64,000 nt of DNA from positions 186,001-250,000 of the forward strand of contig JAYKXP010000066.1 in the NCBI GenBank assembly GCA_037176845.1, read 5' to 3'. Origin of the DNA: Paramarasmius palmivorus. Its lineage: Eukaryota; Basidiomycota; Agaricomycetes; Agaricales; Marasmiaceae. The translations under genes were made by a program, and so were the position numbers. A model generated the notes under the pieces. That model did no database searches, was not told the DNA's origin, and saw only the letters and a list, made by a program, of their open reading frames with translations. Positions 35,087-49,226 of this stretch are shown piece by piece (positions within the stretch are counted from its first letter, which is position 1; every line of letters starts with the position of its first letter).

Positions 35087-38000
35087 GTCGCGAGAAAGCC
35101 AGTCGGAGCAAGAGCTGAATTATACACAGAATAGCAGATGAATCTTGCGAATTATATCTCCCGATGAAGGCGGATCTGAAGAGCTGGTTGATATCGAGAG
35201 CACTGCGAAGAGTCAAGAACGCGTCGACGCACTGTTATTAGGTCCCTTTGGACGTGTCTATACTGTCAATAAAAGGAAGAAAAATAAAACAGAAATCTCG
35301 ACCAGATGATGATGATGGTGAAAAGACAACGTTCAAATTTACACCTGCCCGCGACAACGCCAGATCTTGTTTCAAACTCCGATTCCAGATTCGTACAATT
35401 GTCATTTCCACTGTATTTTCATAGATTTACCAGCACACTTCATGTACTACTTGCATTCTACTCTCTAACGCTCATCATACTCTCCTCGTCTGTTCCTTCA
35501 GTATCTTTCCAGATTCTCGTCTTTTTGGCGATTCGGCTCGAATCGGTGATCCAGCTCTCGATGAGATCGCTTTTTATTTTACGTGACCCTGAATCATTTC
35601 CAACCTTGTGAGATTCAGTTTTCCCACCTTGCTGGCATACCAAATGTACCCGGCATCGGATCCGAGCAAACCGTGCATGCAGAATTGCACGATTACTAGC
35701 CCGGAACATACTGACAGCATGCATTTTTGTATTCCAGAGAGCTTTTCCTTTGCCAGTTATGTACCCTGCAGGGACTCTTTTGCTGCTGCACAGTTTGTGA
35801 GCTCACTGGAAGGATTCTACTCATCCACGTGTTTCCTTCCGTACCCAAACGTAGTGCCTGATCTCATCTCAAAGGGGAAACTCTCAGCATCCAGATCATT
35901 CAAGATGCAATCAGGAACATACCGAGTTTGCACTTTTTTGTACCGCCCACTCCCACATCATCTCCATTCGAACCTCTGAAGAAAACACATGACAGACCCA
36001 TCGTGATGCCCAAGAACACCAAAACGGAAGGCTCATTCAGTGAGATAAGCTACCAGATATGCATGTTCGTGGAAAAAACTACCTTGCAGTATCCAGATTC
36101 GCCATGTCGTCATGTCATGCCGGTTGGTCAACGACGAGTTCGAGCCGAAATCTACGTGTCTCCAGGTGTCTCCACGCGTCTATTCAGTCGCAGATGCAAG
36201 CGTTCAGTACCGGTGATTGCTTTGACTCTGCCCTAGTCACCGTTGTTACCAAGATTCAATCCATACGAGCACCTGCCCAGTCCCCGTCTGAATCGGAATC
36301 GTACTTCGCTTGGGCCATCGATAAAGCCCAGGGATGATGCGTTCCACAAGAAATGAATTGCAAAGGGTCGGCTGGATCCTGAAAGACATTTGGTGGCGCA
36401 ACAAAATCGTGATTTACACCTGTATATATGCAGTTAGATCAAAAACATGGATACCCCAAAAAGAAGGTATGTAAAGAGACCGAAACCTTGCTCATGTTCA
36501 TAGGTTTCTCTGGTAAACCAACCGAGTAGAACAAGGTAGAAACATGAAGGCAAAGCGAAGAACGACTTGATGAATGACGAACGAATTACCTCATTTATCT
36601 GCTGTTCGAGCTCACAGAAGCCTTCGGTCAGCATGAAGTGATACCTGCCACCCAAAGGACCGGGCGAAATATAGCATCAGTACCTACATATGTACCAACA
36701 GACATCAGCTGGGGTTGTTGATAGACTCACATGTGTAAGTGCTGGATTCATTGTACCATGCAATCCTGAAGGAGCCAATAGCATCGTGCCAACCTCGAAT
36801 GCTCGAAATCCGGCGAGTTTGAGGTCGGAGATCACAAAGACTGTGCAGCATCGAATGAAAAGTCAAATCCAAAGCCAAAGTGATCGCGTCTCACAAGGAG
36901 TAGCTTTAACTGCGAAAGAATGCACTCAATGGAGGCCCTATAGCGCCGTTTCAGCTGCAGTAGTGAAACGCAAACTCAAGTCGACTCAGGACTGAGGAGG
37001 AAGGTTTGCGACCGTGTGATAGTAGCAGCAACGGACCGAACGCGGGTTTTGCCGAAAGCCTGCAAAACCGCATCTTTCCCACTACATAACATCCCCAATA
37101 CCCCAGCGAACTGATTAGCTAAATAGATCTGTACTGGCAGCTGCAGAGTTACACAGGATTGCACGACGCTCTATATTCCGAGTCTTCTCCATGTTACACT
37201 CTGTTGCACTCCCCTCGGGGTCCTCGACTTCTTCCGCACCGGGACCGGAATCTCCACTCAGCAGGCGGAATCGAGATGGGTATCTGGGCGGTAACTTATC
37301 TCAGACTCCAAGTTCTAATCAACTCCTTCGGGAATCGGGAATTTCACCGCGATCCTTCCAAAGGAAGCTTCACAGCAAGCGACCGAGCCCCGAAACTACA
37401 AATGGATCAATAAATATGAAATGTCGGGTCGGAGGACTCGTCGCTTTTCGCATCATGTCAAGGTGCTGTGAGCGCACGGTTACACAAGTTTCAACTTTCT
37501 AGTGCCGCCGGCGTAAAACATAACTCTCATTTGGCTAAACACGTCGACGGGCATCATACGTCGACATGCAATTTATGTACAGTAACATTGTACATTGTAC
37601 GAATGAATACTACGTATCGTCATCCCCGAATCCCGAGTCCTTTCATTCGCTCAAGAGAAGGGTAGAACAGTTCAGGGAATGATATCGGGAAAGAAACAAA
37701 CTTCGGGTCCTCACTTGTCCTCGCCTACACCTGTTGCTCACTTGTCTATTCATCACGTCGCTTGCATACCAGTGCGTGTGTGTGAAATCTACAAAGTTGG
37801 ACAAAGCAGCAGCAGAACCACAGGCTGTACCTGAAAGCAAAACCAATTCCATATTCACTATTCTTCACCTAGCTATAAGTGCATATGTCATTTACAGGGC
37901 ATCACACAGCGTACGCAGATTACCATGGCCATGTCCAGATCCTCAGGTTCGCTTCGATAGACGAGAATGAAATACAGTAATATGGCCACGAGATTCTCGC

Positions 38001-38245
38001 ATGTAAATGTTCAGAAAAAGGCGATGCGTGGTCTGGAATCTAGATTTAATGAATGCTACACAGGAAAAACGGTATCGTATTCCGAATCCCATTCGCTAAG
38101 AAGGTAGGAAGAATACAAGATAGGATTTTAGGGTACGCGGGTATGTATGTGCATATAAAGCTTGGTCCATGTTATATACCGTCCGAATGATGATCGTCGA
38201 TGATCATCCAACAAAATGAAGGGCGCCTCGTGAATGTATGATGTA
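35087..38245. other. Gene-poor region
   Basis: About 3.2 kb, the longest stretch without a gene in the window. Frames of 60-130 codons occur on both strands (for example 35608-35979 plus, 36655-36434 minus), but none shows a motif, membrane pattern consistent with neighbours, or a splice series that links conserved blocks. The part next to 35086 should contain the GATA-factor promoter and leader. Lineage-specific genes or non-coding RNA cannot be excluded. Confidence 0.4.
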
Positions 38246-39467
38246 TCAATTTGTTTCTTCCACCCTGAGGATGCCTAACGACGAGCGCAGGTCGTCAACT
38301 CCTCGCGTCAGGGCCTCTGAATTACTTCTGATGTCGGTGATATGAGGCGTATGACGAGGATGATTCATTTCGTGGACCTCGTTGCCCAGTCGATCGAGGG
38401 CGAGAAGTGTAGAATTGGCATAATACAACACCATTCTGTTGTGCTGCTGAAGGCAGCAGATGAAGAATGGCTCATTCACTGAGATCTTTCCTAAAGGGCA
38501 ACTGGCGGAGCAGCCCCAGAAGTCCGACGAGGAAATTTCCGTGGGGGTGACGTTGGTAAAGGAAAGGTACGGGGCTTGGTCGTGGATAGTCGATAACTCT
38601 TCGTCGAGTTTTGCAAATACTTCGCGAAGAGCCCGGGTCTCCAGCTCAAGGGCCCGCACTTGGGAGAGTAGCGAAATGGTGGAACCGAAGAAATTTTGCG
38701 CGATAACCGCGTCCGCGGAGAACCATGTAGTTCGTGTAATGAACGCGTAGAATGGGAGAAGGTAGTGCAGAGAGGGATAACCGAGCGTCACGGCCCTGAT
38801 TCTGGACAGAGTATTGCCATTCCCGATCAGAAGACTGGCATTGAACGAAAGTGAGTGAAAGCTAGCCACCTAACAGGTAAGCTTACCTTTCGAGAGACCT
38901 TTCTAACAGCGACCTAAAATTCTGCGCACTGTTTACCGCTCGGTGAACTGTGTCTGAAGAAACCGTCAATTTTCAGATTCGCAAAGGAATGGTTCGGGAA
39001 AGACCTTGTAGGTTCTCGACTGATCGACCAACTTCGTGAGAGGGTTTCACGGTCAACGCCACCCTCTCAATCATGTCCGAAGACGTAAGCAGTCGTTCTG
39101 AAGCTAAGACAATGTGCTGCAGCTCCTTGCTCTGAACCTTCACTAATCGAGGGTAGTTGCCGAAATGGAGGCTCGGGGGCAAATCGGCGGTCTGCGTGAA
39201 GGATATGAAGACCAGGAACGCGATGGTGGAAATGAGAGTCATTTTGCAGAAGACCACTCGCGGGAGGAGCTTGGTGATCGCCCAGAAACGACTAGTCATA
39301 CTGCTCTCTTGTGTGCACCGTCTGTCCGAAGTATTTCCCGAGAGTTCTGCGGATTGGAGGACGGGATCAACGCATTCCTCTTTGACTGCTTCCTCGTTTG
39401 ATGTAAGGAATGCGTGTGTTCCGCTTCCCCCGGGAAGTTCGCTGTCTTTTACAGAGAACTTGGACAT
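38246..39467 (-). CDS. Hypothetical membrane/coiled-coil protein, paralogue of the 44.0-45.6 kb gene
   Basis: I do not recognise the family. Model: start MSKFSVKDSELPGGSG at 39467; hydrophobic segment near residues 75-95 (FCKMTLISTIAFLVFISFTQ) likely spanning a membrane; then helical segments. Introns near 39006-38950 (joining ENLQ to DTVHRAVNSAQNF) and near 38888-38838 (joining RSLES to LLIGNG). The C-terminal part has heptad-like helices (ALELETRALREVFAKLDEEL) and ends GILRVEETN at 38246. A central region has Cys-rich FWGCSASCPLG. Layout (N-terminal variable, one or two membrane segments, then long helices with an LEET/LDEELSTIH-like block) matches the gene at 44034-45600, so they are probably diverged duplicates. 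Confidence 0.55.
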
Positions 39468-40018
39468 ACTGCTAGTTTTGAGACGCGATAAGAGGAGTAT
39501 CCTGGACTGCATAGGAAATGGGACTCACTCAATTATTAAAGAAGCGTCGTAAATTCAACTCGGAGACGGTTGGTTTCGACTGACCCACCAGAATAGGTGT
39601 GTTTATAACTATTCATATTGCCGGACTTCACAATAACGATGGACGAGTTCCCAAAAAGACCCGCTGCACATTAAGATGGCATGATCCCCATACCTGATGG
39701 CAACTTAAAGGATGAGTGGATGTAATACGGCCTTGAAGAAACAACCTACAACGAAGACGGGTATTATTGTAGTTCGCATCCATCGCCTCTGTAACGTCGA
39801 GACAAGTCTTTTGTTTCCTTGTAATTACACCGAGTGGTACCGTACTCAAAGCGAAGCAGTGCATTAAGGTTTTGGAAGCGTGGAGCCCTGCTCATTTGTG
39901 AACGTCTTGGTTTGATAATGTTTTCCCTACACCATACCAGCTACAAATGTGATTGGTCATTATAGACAAAAGCAAGAGAGCGGCACGCATGCTCACCCAC
40001 ATCGTGGCATAAGGTATA
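39468..40018. other. Intergenic region
   Basis: About 550 bp between two minus-strand genes. No coding pattern seen. Confidence 0.4.
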
Positions 40019-40616
40019 TTAGGTGGTTTCGTGGTCGTTGGACGTGGCTTTAGACTGTGGTCGTCTCAAAAGCTCGTCCAACAACGCAGAAACCTTTGCC
40101 TTTGCCTCGTCTCTTTCGCGATGGACTTGATTCAGTTCCGCGTCTCTTCGATTGGCGATTTGAGCCTCATCAGAAAGAAGGAGCAGAAGCTTCATCGAGT
40201 GCGTAATTGACAATAAGGAATTGGCAGCTCGAACCTGGGATGTCCGGTTAGCCATTTGAAGATACTCAACAATTGCATGTCTGACCATCGATTCGGCACG
40301 AAGCTGAGCCTGGAAGGATTCCTGTGCTATGCGAAATTTGTCCTTATCACCAATCTAGCACAGGGAAAAGACAATAAGAACCATGACCATTTCCAACTTA
40401 AGAAGAGCTCACCGAGGCAAGACCGACAAGGTCAACCATTCCATCCACCAAAGTCTCCACCTCTAAATCAACTTTCTTATTCCATTCCTCTTCAATTGCA
40501 TCCAAGTACTCTGCAGAATTTTGATCCACTTGTGCTTGAGGAATACCTCGCTGTAGAAGGGTTGCAGTCGGCAACGCCGATGGACGAGAAACGTCTGTCT
40601 GGGGAATCTCCGACAT
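40019..40616 (-). CDS. MED22: Mediator complex subunit 22
   Basis: Small subunit of the Mediator head module, which links transcription factors to RNA polymerase II. Three exons: 40616 to about 40412 (MSEIPQTDVSRPSALPTATL to GLAS), a middle exon ending at 40286 (GDKDKFRIAQESFQAQLRAE), and 40234 to 40019. The intron 40235-40285 is 51 nt, in frame and without a stop; removing it joins RAESM to VRAANSLLSITHSMKLLLLL, as expected for the Surf5/Med22 family. The family signature EEWNKKVDLEVETLVDGM is present near residue 45. The C-terminal helix RRDAELNQVHRERDEAKAKV forms a coiled coil, as known for MED22 with MED11. Length about 145 residues, normal for fungal MED22/Srb6. Confidence 0.85.
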
Positions 40617-40962
40617 ATCTTTCTTGTGTGAATGCGAAAAATAAAATTACATGAAATGGCGCAAGAGAAGGTACTTGTAGGAAAATCGAAGGATAGCAAG
40701 ATCCAACGGTTACGAAGGTGTAAGTCGGTGCAAAATCCTGTGACCGGGATTGCACCGAGACTCTCAAACCGGGCCGGGCACCAGCCGCTACTTGATCGAG
40801 ACAAATCCAGCTCATTCACTGCTTCGCAGGGTTTCAGCAGAATAATCATCTATTTCTCTGTCAAAGATGTACAGACAGCCATATATATATATACAAGATC
40901 AAGAAAAGCGGTCCCCGTGTTACCCGACAAACACTTTAGTGGATGAGCTTGTTTGAAGCCGT

Positions 40963-42809
<1,847 letters not shown>

Positions 42810-43433
42810 TGGAAGAGTAGAAAGAGGCAGGAGACCCTTGGAGAGAGATGCAAAGTTACTCTGGCTTTTATCCTTTTGCGAGCCAACTCAACCTAGCAGA
42901 CTTTTGTGAGCTGAGCAAAAAAATTCAAGAAATTGTCACAACCGCATGGCCAATGGGAGAGTTGGTATCTCAAACGAAACAGTTCATCCACACGACCGAC
43001 CGGTATAGGGGATCTAAGGATTAAACCGAGACCTCGCTGCCGTCAATGCGACACCCGGGAAGGTGATGTGAGTGCAAGATAGACGAATTCTGACAGCTTT
43101 GGTCGATTTTGGCTACGCGTGGGACCAGGCTATGATTTCCTTGAGAAGTTTGAGTCGGAGACAGTAGGAACATCAACAAGTAAAGCCATCTTACCAAGTC
43201 CACGCTCCCGGGTAGCCGATTACCGAGTCGTGTGTCTACCCAGCTTGAAGACGAAATGCAATGATCCTGGAAAGCCTCTTTGACTTCGACACGCGAGAAA
43301 GCGGGTTGTTGTGTCATTTGGGAAGAAGACTTCTAGATATGACATTTCAAACGGTTCCTATTGGAGTTGGATCCCTTATACTGGAGAAAACTAGCGACTA
43401 AACATTGAATACGATGCAGTGTTACTTCTTAAA
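42810..43433. other. Intergenic region upstream of the peroxidase
   Basis: About 620 bp containing the peroxidase promoter. A 98-codon minus-strand frame (43317-43021, starting MTQQPAFSRVEVKEAFQDH) has no motif I know and is not called as a gene. Confidence 0.4.
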
Positions 43434-43681
43434 ATACGTCAACGTGTTCTAGCAATGTTCAGAGTCAGATTGAGTACAGCTTCATCTGAGAGAATGGGTA
43501 GCGCACCTTCTAGTCTCTGTTTGTGGTCTTTCTCTTCGTCCCAAAGATATCACCTTGACCCCAGTCTCACCAAAGAGCTGCAACAAGCCAGTGCCGGTAC
43601 CTCTTTCCCACTTTTGACGCTTTTGGACCACGAAATTTCGTCTCGGAGTTGCTCGAGATCAGTTATCGTCGACTGTTCCAT
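43434..43681 (-). CDS. Small hypothetical protein
   Basis: Weakly supported. A frame starting MEQSTITDLEQLRDEISWSK at 43681 can be joined by a roughly 40-nt GT-AG intron to a segment ending ALPILSDEAVLNLTLNIART at 43434, giving about 75 residues with two helix-like parts. No family recognised; it could equally be a fragment. Confidence 0.3.
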
Positions 43682-44033
43682 GCTGCTGCTCTAGCCTTCA
43701 TGAGAGAACTCACAGGATAGGGCGGATCTAGAGAGGACCAAGCCAGGATTGTGGTTTGATAAGAACAAGGAACACGAGAATGCAGGAGTCAATAGAACAT
43801 GGGAGAGAAGATATGATTGACTGAGGGAAGATCAAAGGCCTCGGAAGCGAGCTTCGTCATCGTGCTCTTCCCGCTGCCGCATGCCCGGACACATTTGAGA
43901 TGAACGGTTTACTCGAACCAGTCGAGTGAAATATTTCCAAGTGTACACACATACTAAATAGTCTATCCTACATACCATACACGCATACCCAAAGAGTTGG
44001 TAACACAAGAACATTCCTTTTGCAGACCATTCT
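43682..44033. other. Short intergenic region
   Basis: About 350 bp between minus-strand genes; no feature seen. Confidence 0.4.
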
Positions 44034-45600
44034 TCAGTCGATCTCGATACCTTCAACTTGCAAAACTCTTCTCACAGCCTCTTCTTCTCTCTCCTTTGCC
44101 TTCACCCTAGATTCTTTCAGTCTCTCCAGCCCAAGAGCTATGCTCTTTAGGTGTACGTCGACGGGCACGGTGTCGCCAACTAGCTCCGGTGCGGTGACCC
44201 TTTCCCTCAAGTCCTCCATATCGTCACTCAAAGCTCTCAGCGTCTGCAGTGCAGTGACAACATGTACCAGCGCCTGCTTCCGGTACACGCTCAGCCCTTT
44301 CAATAAGTCCAGATTCTTGTCATGCCCGCGTAAAAGCCCTTTGTTACCCCCGAGTTTCGTCCACAACTCGGAGAGAATTTCTGACTTGGCGGATGAGATG
44401 CTGGAATCTTCGCGTGAGACCAGCTCATGGAGGGTGGAAAGGGTCTCCTCTAGCTTCTCGAGATTGCCAAGACTCTGCTCGGCTTCGACGATGAGGCGAT
44501 TAATTGTCCTAGAATGGACTATCATGGCTTCATTGAAGGTTTGAAGAACAATTTCTTTTGAATTGCTGTGCATGAAAGGAACAACCGCTCGAACAGTGTT
44601 CGGAATGACAGAATTGGTTTGGGACGCTTCGATGGTACGCAAAGCATAATCATTGACGGCCATTATCCTTGGGAAGTTATGAGTCAATGTTTGGTAAATA
44701 TATGGTCTGTGATAGCCACTCACTGGTCAACCGCTCCTCCAACTTTCGACCCAAATCTCTGAAGCCCACGTCCCGTAGCACGCGCATCGTTGACAAAGGT
44801 GACTAGTGTTTCAGCTGTACGATAGATTATTAGTAAGTCGTGATATGCAGCGGAATTACAATTCGCACCAATGAGTTCTCGACTGGTGAGCTTGCTGTAA
44901 CGTAGCCTCGTAACGAGGTCGGAAGTGGCCATCTCTGCTTTCTTGATTTCCAGAGATAGACTAGAGCCACCGACTGAGGAATCTAAAAGCTGCTCAAAGG
45001 TTTTACTTTGAGCCTCAGTTAGCCTTTGGTAGTCGGCCCATTTGGGTTTCGCTTGTGGTGTTACTTTGAAATTGCTGTACTGGCAGAAGTCCGAGCGACT
45101 TATCCCAGGAATTATGCAAAGAGGTCGGAATATGGATTGTACTCGGGAGTATATCATGGTCATGATGAGCGCAAAGAACCACAGAAAGACTAGGAACTGC
45201 AGAGGTTTTCGGAGTAGGTATACACCTCCTCCTACGACATCACAGCAGTAGACGAAGGAGAACTTGACGACACGTATGATTTCGTCGATCCATTCTTCTG
45301 AGATGATGGGTTCTCTTTGTCTGGTTCGTGGTCGAGATGTAACGTATGTTTGTGGTCTGGGAGTCAATCGGGTGCGTTTTCGAAGACCTCTGGGGCTTGG
45401 GCTCTGGGAAGGAAGCCTCCTTCCTGCTGACTGCGTAAGTGAGGCGGGGCTACTGGCTGGTTGGCTCTCGTCTGGCACATCTTCCCATGATTCATCCTCC
45501 TCGAAAGCAATGTCGTCTTGCTGGGATGACTAGGATTATGCGTCAGTATTTGTATGCGATTTTATAGATTTTACTGAACCTTTGTGAGTCTCTGGGACAT
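44034..45600 (-). CDS. Hypothetical membrane/coiled-coil protein
   Basis: I do not recognise the family. Exon 1 is MSQRLTK at 45600, joined by an intron (donor GTTCAG, weak) to SSQQDDIAFEEDESWEDVPD and a Ser/Pro/Arg-rich stretch. Two hydrophobic segments follow (FSFVYCCDVVGGGVYLL and PLQFLVFLWFFALIMTMIY, residues about 90-135), then a soluble part with long helices: QSKTFEQLLDSSVG, VTRLRYSKLTSREL, LEKLEETLSTLHELVSRED and a charged C-terminal coil ESRVKAKEREEEAVRRVL, ending VEGIEID. Introns lie at about 44817-44870 and 44665-44722. Total about 470 residues. The gene at 38246-39467 looks like a diverged copy; the pair flanks MED22 and the peroxidase. It is transcribed away from the PB1-domain gene with a 690-bp shared upstream region. 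Confidence 0.6.
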
Positions 45601-46289
45601 GACAGTAAAGAAGAAAGAGTGTATGTGACATCACCCATGCTGGCTGCACGCGTTTGGAAACGCGTTGACCACTTGTCACACCCTCACCACTACCACCATG
45701 TCACAGCATTCCCCCGTATCCGGGCCTTCGAGTTGCCAAATTTCCATCATCCCCGTCACGGTTCGCTATTGTGGGCGAAGAAATGGAAGATTAATGAAGA
45801 GCACTACAATAACGGCCTTTTCGTCTACCCTACGGAGCAGGCAACCCCAATCATCGGTAAGGCCAAATTCATACCAAGTACTTTGCAGGCATGAAGGTTT
45901 TGACTCACCTGGCGTAGGTCCTCAGATGGAAAACGTGCAAGGTACAAATAGGAAAGACAATAAGGTTCGGAAATACTCTCCGGAGCACGTTTCCTTTTAC
46001 GGACGACCAAACTGGTGGAACAAAAGATTCACGAGCGACAAGCCGGAGCCACGTCCGAAACAGACCTTCACAATTAGCAGAATGTTTGCGCGAAATTCTG
46101 CTCCCATTTCTTTTGTTATACGACCACGACCATCTCCAACACCTACATTTCTCCCTCCCGTTTTTTCCAGCGTCAAAACCACTATATTTCCAGCCCGTGA
46201 GCTGATATCAAGCACTACACACGGTCTTTGGAGTTGCGATAAGGTGCGCACATGCTAGCTATTTTCGTCCTTGGACTCGTATCCTGACC
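45601..46289. other. Divergent promoter region
   Basis: About 690 bp between two divergent genes, so two promoters should lie here. A 197-codon open frame on the plus strand (45665-46258) shows biased, motif-free composition and would end just before the next gene's start; I treat it as chance. Confidence 0.4.
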
Positions 46290-49047
46290 ATGGATCCAGC
46301 TCAACTCACCTCAGTTCTAGTTACTACACGACGTCGAAGCCTTCCACCTCCTTCATCTGCCAGGATGTATTCTGCTGATGCATATGTACGTTCTCTGCAT
46401 CTCTAAATGGCTATAGCAACTCAGTTTCATTTAGGGAGGGCTAGGCATGTCCACCGTAGGTGGGCCAATGGCATCGGATGTACGTCCACACCTACTTTCA
46501 GTCTACCAATCTTATATCATCTCCAGAACTACAAACGTGCTGTACACCGACCCCCACCCTCAAAGTTCACTGTAGAGATGCTTGCTCCCGCTAAACAAGG
46601 TACGTCCTCTGTTGGTAACATCTTGTCCGGTGACCTTATTCGGCTTTGCAGGTGGCAGCTACGCCTTTGGGATGCGAATAAGCCCTGCTCTAAAAGGCGA
46701 CCGCTCCTCTATCGGCTCGGGCGGATCAAATCGCTCCTTCAACGAACCATACGAAATATGGCGTCGATGGGAGGACTGCTTGTGGTTTCAAGAAGCCATT
46801 GAAGTCGAGTACGGACGAGTTAGCAAGGGCAAAGAAGCAGCGTCTGACCAAAGGCAAAGGCGTGAAGAAGAACGGCTTCTTACATGCAAGATCAGGCATC
46901 ATCTTGGGAATCTCTGCCACCAGGTCCTGATCCAAACTCAGTGGCCCAAGACGTCCACAACCTCGTTCCCCGTCTCACAAGGAAGGGCACCATATTCAAG
47001 GTCAGCCAATCAACGATAAATCATCGTCAGACGGAGCTTTCCGCATTCATCCAAGCTTTGTTCAGAGATGATGTTCCTGCTCTCCTTGAGGAGCTGAGGT
47101 CAGACAGGATAGTCACAGATTTCTTTGGGTATTGGCGCAGGGACTATGACCTCGAACAAAAACGACAAGGTCGTCTAAAGAAGTATCGCAGCTCCATGGC
47201 AAGCAGCATCTTGTCTTTCTATTCTGGCCCAGACCCGGACGATGATTCGCGATCATTCACCACCACGAGCTCACCCGTGTCAGAATCCTTCCCCCGTTCC
47301 TCGATGTCCAGTATCTCGTCCTCTGATTCTCCCTCAAGGACAGAGAGAAGTCGTAGCAGGCCATTATCAGGTTCCTCTGATTCGTCTTCCGGATCGTCAC
47401 CAAGCTCAGGTGGATCGATTACCGGCCTGTCGATTGCGCCCTCGATCGCTGAAGAGGTACCCATTGTGTTCGGCCACAACCCGCGTGTTCGATCAGCACA
47501 GTCAATGCAGTCACTCCCCGAGGATGTGGACACAGTTCCACTCTCTCCCGGTGCAGAAAGCTTTGTTGTTCGTAGGGTCAAGAAAAGGTCTTCGAGGGAG
47601 ACTCTCTATCGGCGCAGTGCGAGGATATTCTCTACTCCTCCGAGTTTATACTTGCCGCAGGAAGAATCGGTAGACGAAGGCCAAGAACCTCCCGAGACAC
47701 CCAGTACGTTCTCGTTTCGTGCTTGTCGAGTATATCGCTGACTTTGTTTGTGTAGGAAACCCTCGAGCAAACCGCGATTCATGGCAGACCATAGGCTCTG
47801 TCAGTACCTATCTCGAAGGTCTCGACATGAGCATGCCATCGTCTCCTGCCCAAATATACCACCACTCCAGGTTGTCTATCGGAAGCATAGCTACCATTAT
47901 GACCACCGCCTCTGCAGAAGCGGTTATCCCCAGAGAAACCATGATCCCTTCCAGAACGAGACCCACACAGCCTGTGAACAGGCGAAGTCGACCGGTGTCG
48001 ATAATGACCGTCTCCGACGCAGATGGTTGCTGGAGCGATGGAGACGAGGAGATCCTGGACTCAGGTTTATTTGACGCCTTCCCGATGCCAGCACACCTCT
48101 TTCCTCACAGGATCGATCTCGATTCTTTAACGTTGTCAGATGAACCTGGCGCCGTGGAGAGTCAACCCTCGAGTCGCTCAGAAACACCATCTGGGCGCCG
48201 AGCTTCGAATGGGACTATTAGCGGCCTGGAAGACATTCAGGAGCGACCAGAAACCCCTTCAGCTGCTCAGGAGGAAACCATTGAGACTCCTTCCACACCT
48301 AGGATGTCGATACCTCCAGTGCAAGTTTTCGTCACACCGGCTCCACCGTCACCTGCTCGGTCTGATTTCTCAACCGTTACGGCCTCCACCAACATCAGCA
48401 CTTTCACAGCTACTACCGCTGTTACTACCGTTAGTGATACCTCGACGCTCTCACCCACATCCGGCGAAACATGGACTATCAAAGCCGCACACAATCACTC
48501 CATCATCCTATTACGCGTTCCCAAGACTACTACCTATCCCGACCTTCGGCACCGTATCCATACTAAATTCATTCATCAAGAAGGTGTATCGCTCTCCGAT
48601 AGCTTTACTCTTGCCTTCGTCATTCCCGACGTAGTGAAAAGCCGGAAGACAGGCAGAACAAGAGAGCGATCAAACTCTGTCGGCTCAGCTGGCGGTGTTC
48701 AGATGGCACTCGTCACATCTCAAGAGCAGTGGGATAGAGTGACGGAAAGCTGTGGAGACCTCGGGAAAATAACCTTGCGAGTGCTTGACGAATGTCGTGA
48801 AGCATCGTTCATTCATTGCGAATACTTCGCTCCAAGTCGCTATCCTTCGATATTCCTCGGCGATTGGATTTCACTCAGCATAAGTTTATGCATTTCGTTC
48901 TTCCTTACTTTATCATTGCGAAACCACTTCTCTCGTTCATTTTCTATGGCTTTTTTGCATTGTATCAATCAGCTTTCCACATCTTCGACCTTCAAGCATC
49001 AACTTTTCCCTGCGTTACCTTTACCCAGTCCTCCTAGAGTCGTCTGA
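46290..49047 (+). CDS. Large signalling-type protein with PB1-like C-terminal domain, two frame breaks
   Basis: Start MDPAQLTSVLVTTRRRSLPP at 46290. Short exons join cleanly: DAY to GGLGMSTVGGPMASD, to NYKRAVHRPPPSKFTVEML, to GGSYAFGMRISPALKG. A conserved-looking domain follows (PYEIWRRWEDCLWFQEAIE, later QASSWESLPPGPDP, ELSAFIQALFRDDVPALLEE, RIVTDFFGYWRRDYD) that I suspect is PX-like. A long Ser-rich linker and then a PB1-like fold (TWTIKAAHNHSIILLRVPK, YPDLRHRIHTKF, ITLRVLD) come next, recalling Bem1/Cdc24-type polarity scaffolds. Two single extra bases, near 46823-46827 (after YGRVS) and 46879-46882 (before MQDQASS), break the frame; with both removed the chain reads VSRAKKQRLTKGKGVKKNG then FYMQDQ. 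The hydrophobic end after about 48800 may not be coding, so the true stop is uncertain. Confidence 0.65.
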
Positions 49048-49226
49048 CTTCTAAGCTTCTATCATTATCCTCTACTTTTACGTGCTCTAAAACGACCACC
49101 TCTCAATGACAATTTCACGAATTAATAGGGCTATGACACCTAATGTATCTATATACTGTAGTGTTGGCCAGAAGGGGCAGCAATACATGGGAATCAAAGA
49201 ACTACAATAAGTACAGACAAACTGAA

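Noticed and set aside
40235..40285. MED22 without the second intron
   Set aside because: The frame is open without splicing, but the 51 nt insert falls in the middle of a conserved block (RAESM-VRAANSLL) and has GT-AG ends.
45665..46258. 197-codon plus-strand open frame
   Set aside because: No motif, odd composition, lies in a divergent promoter and is followed by a well supported start at 46290.
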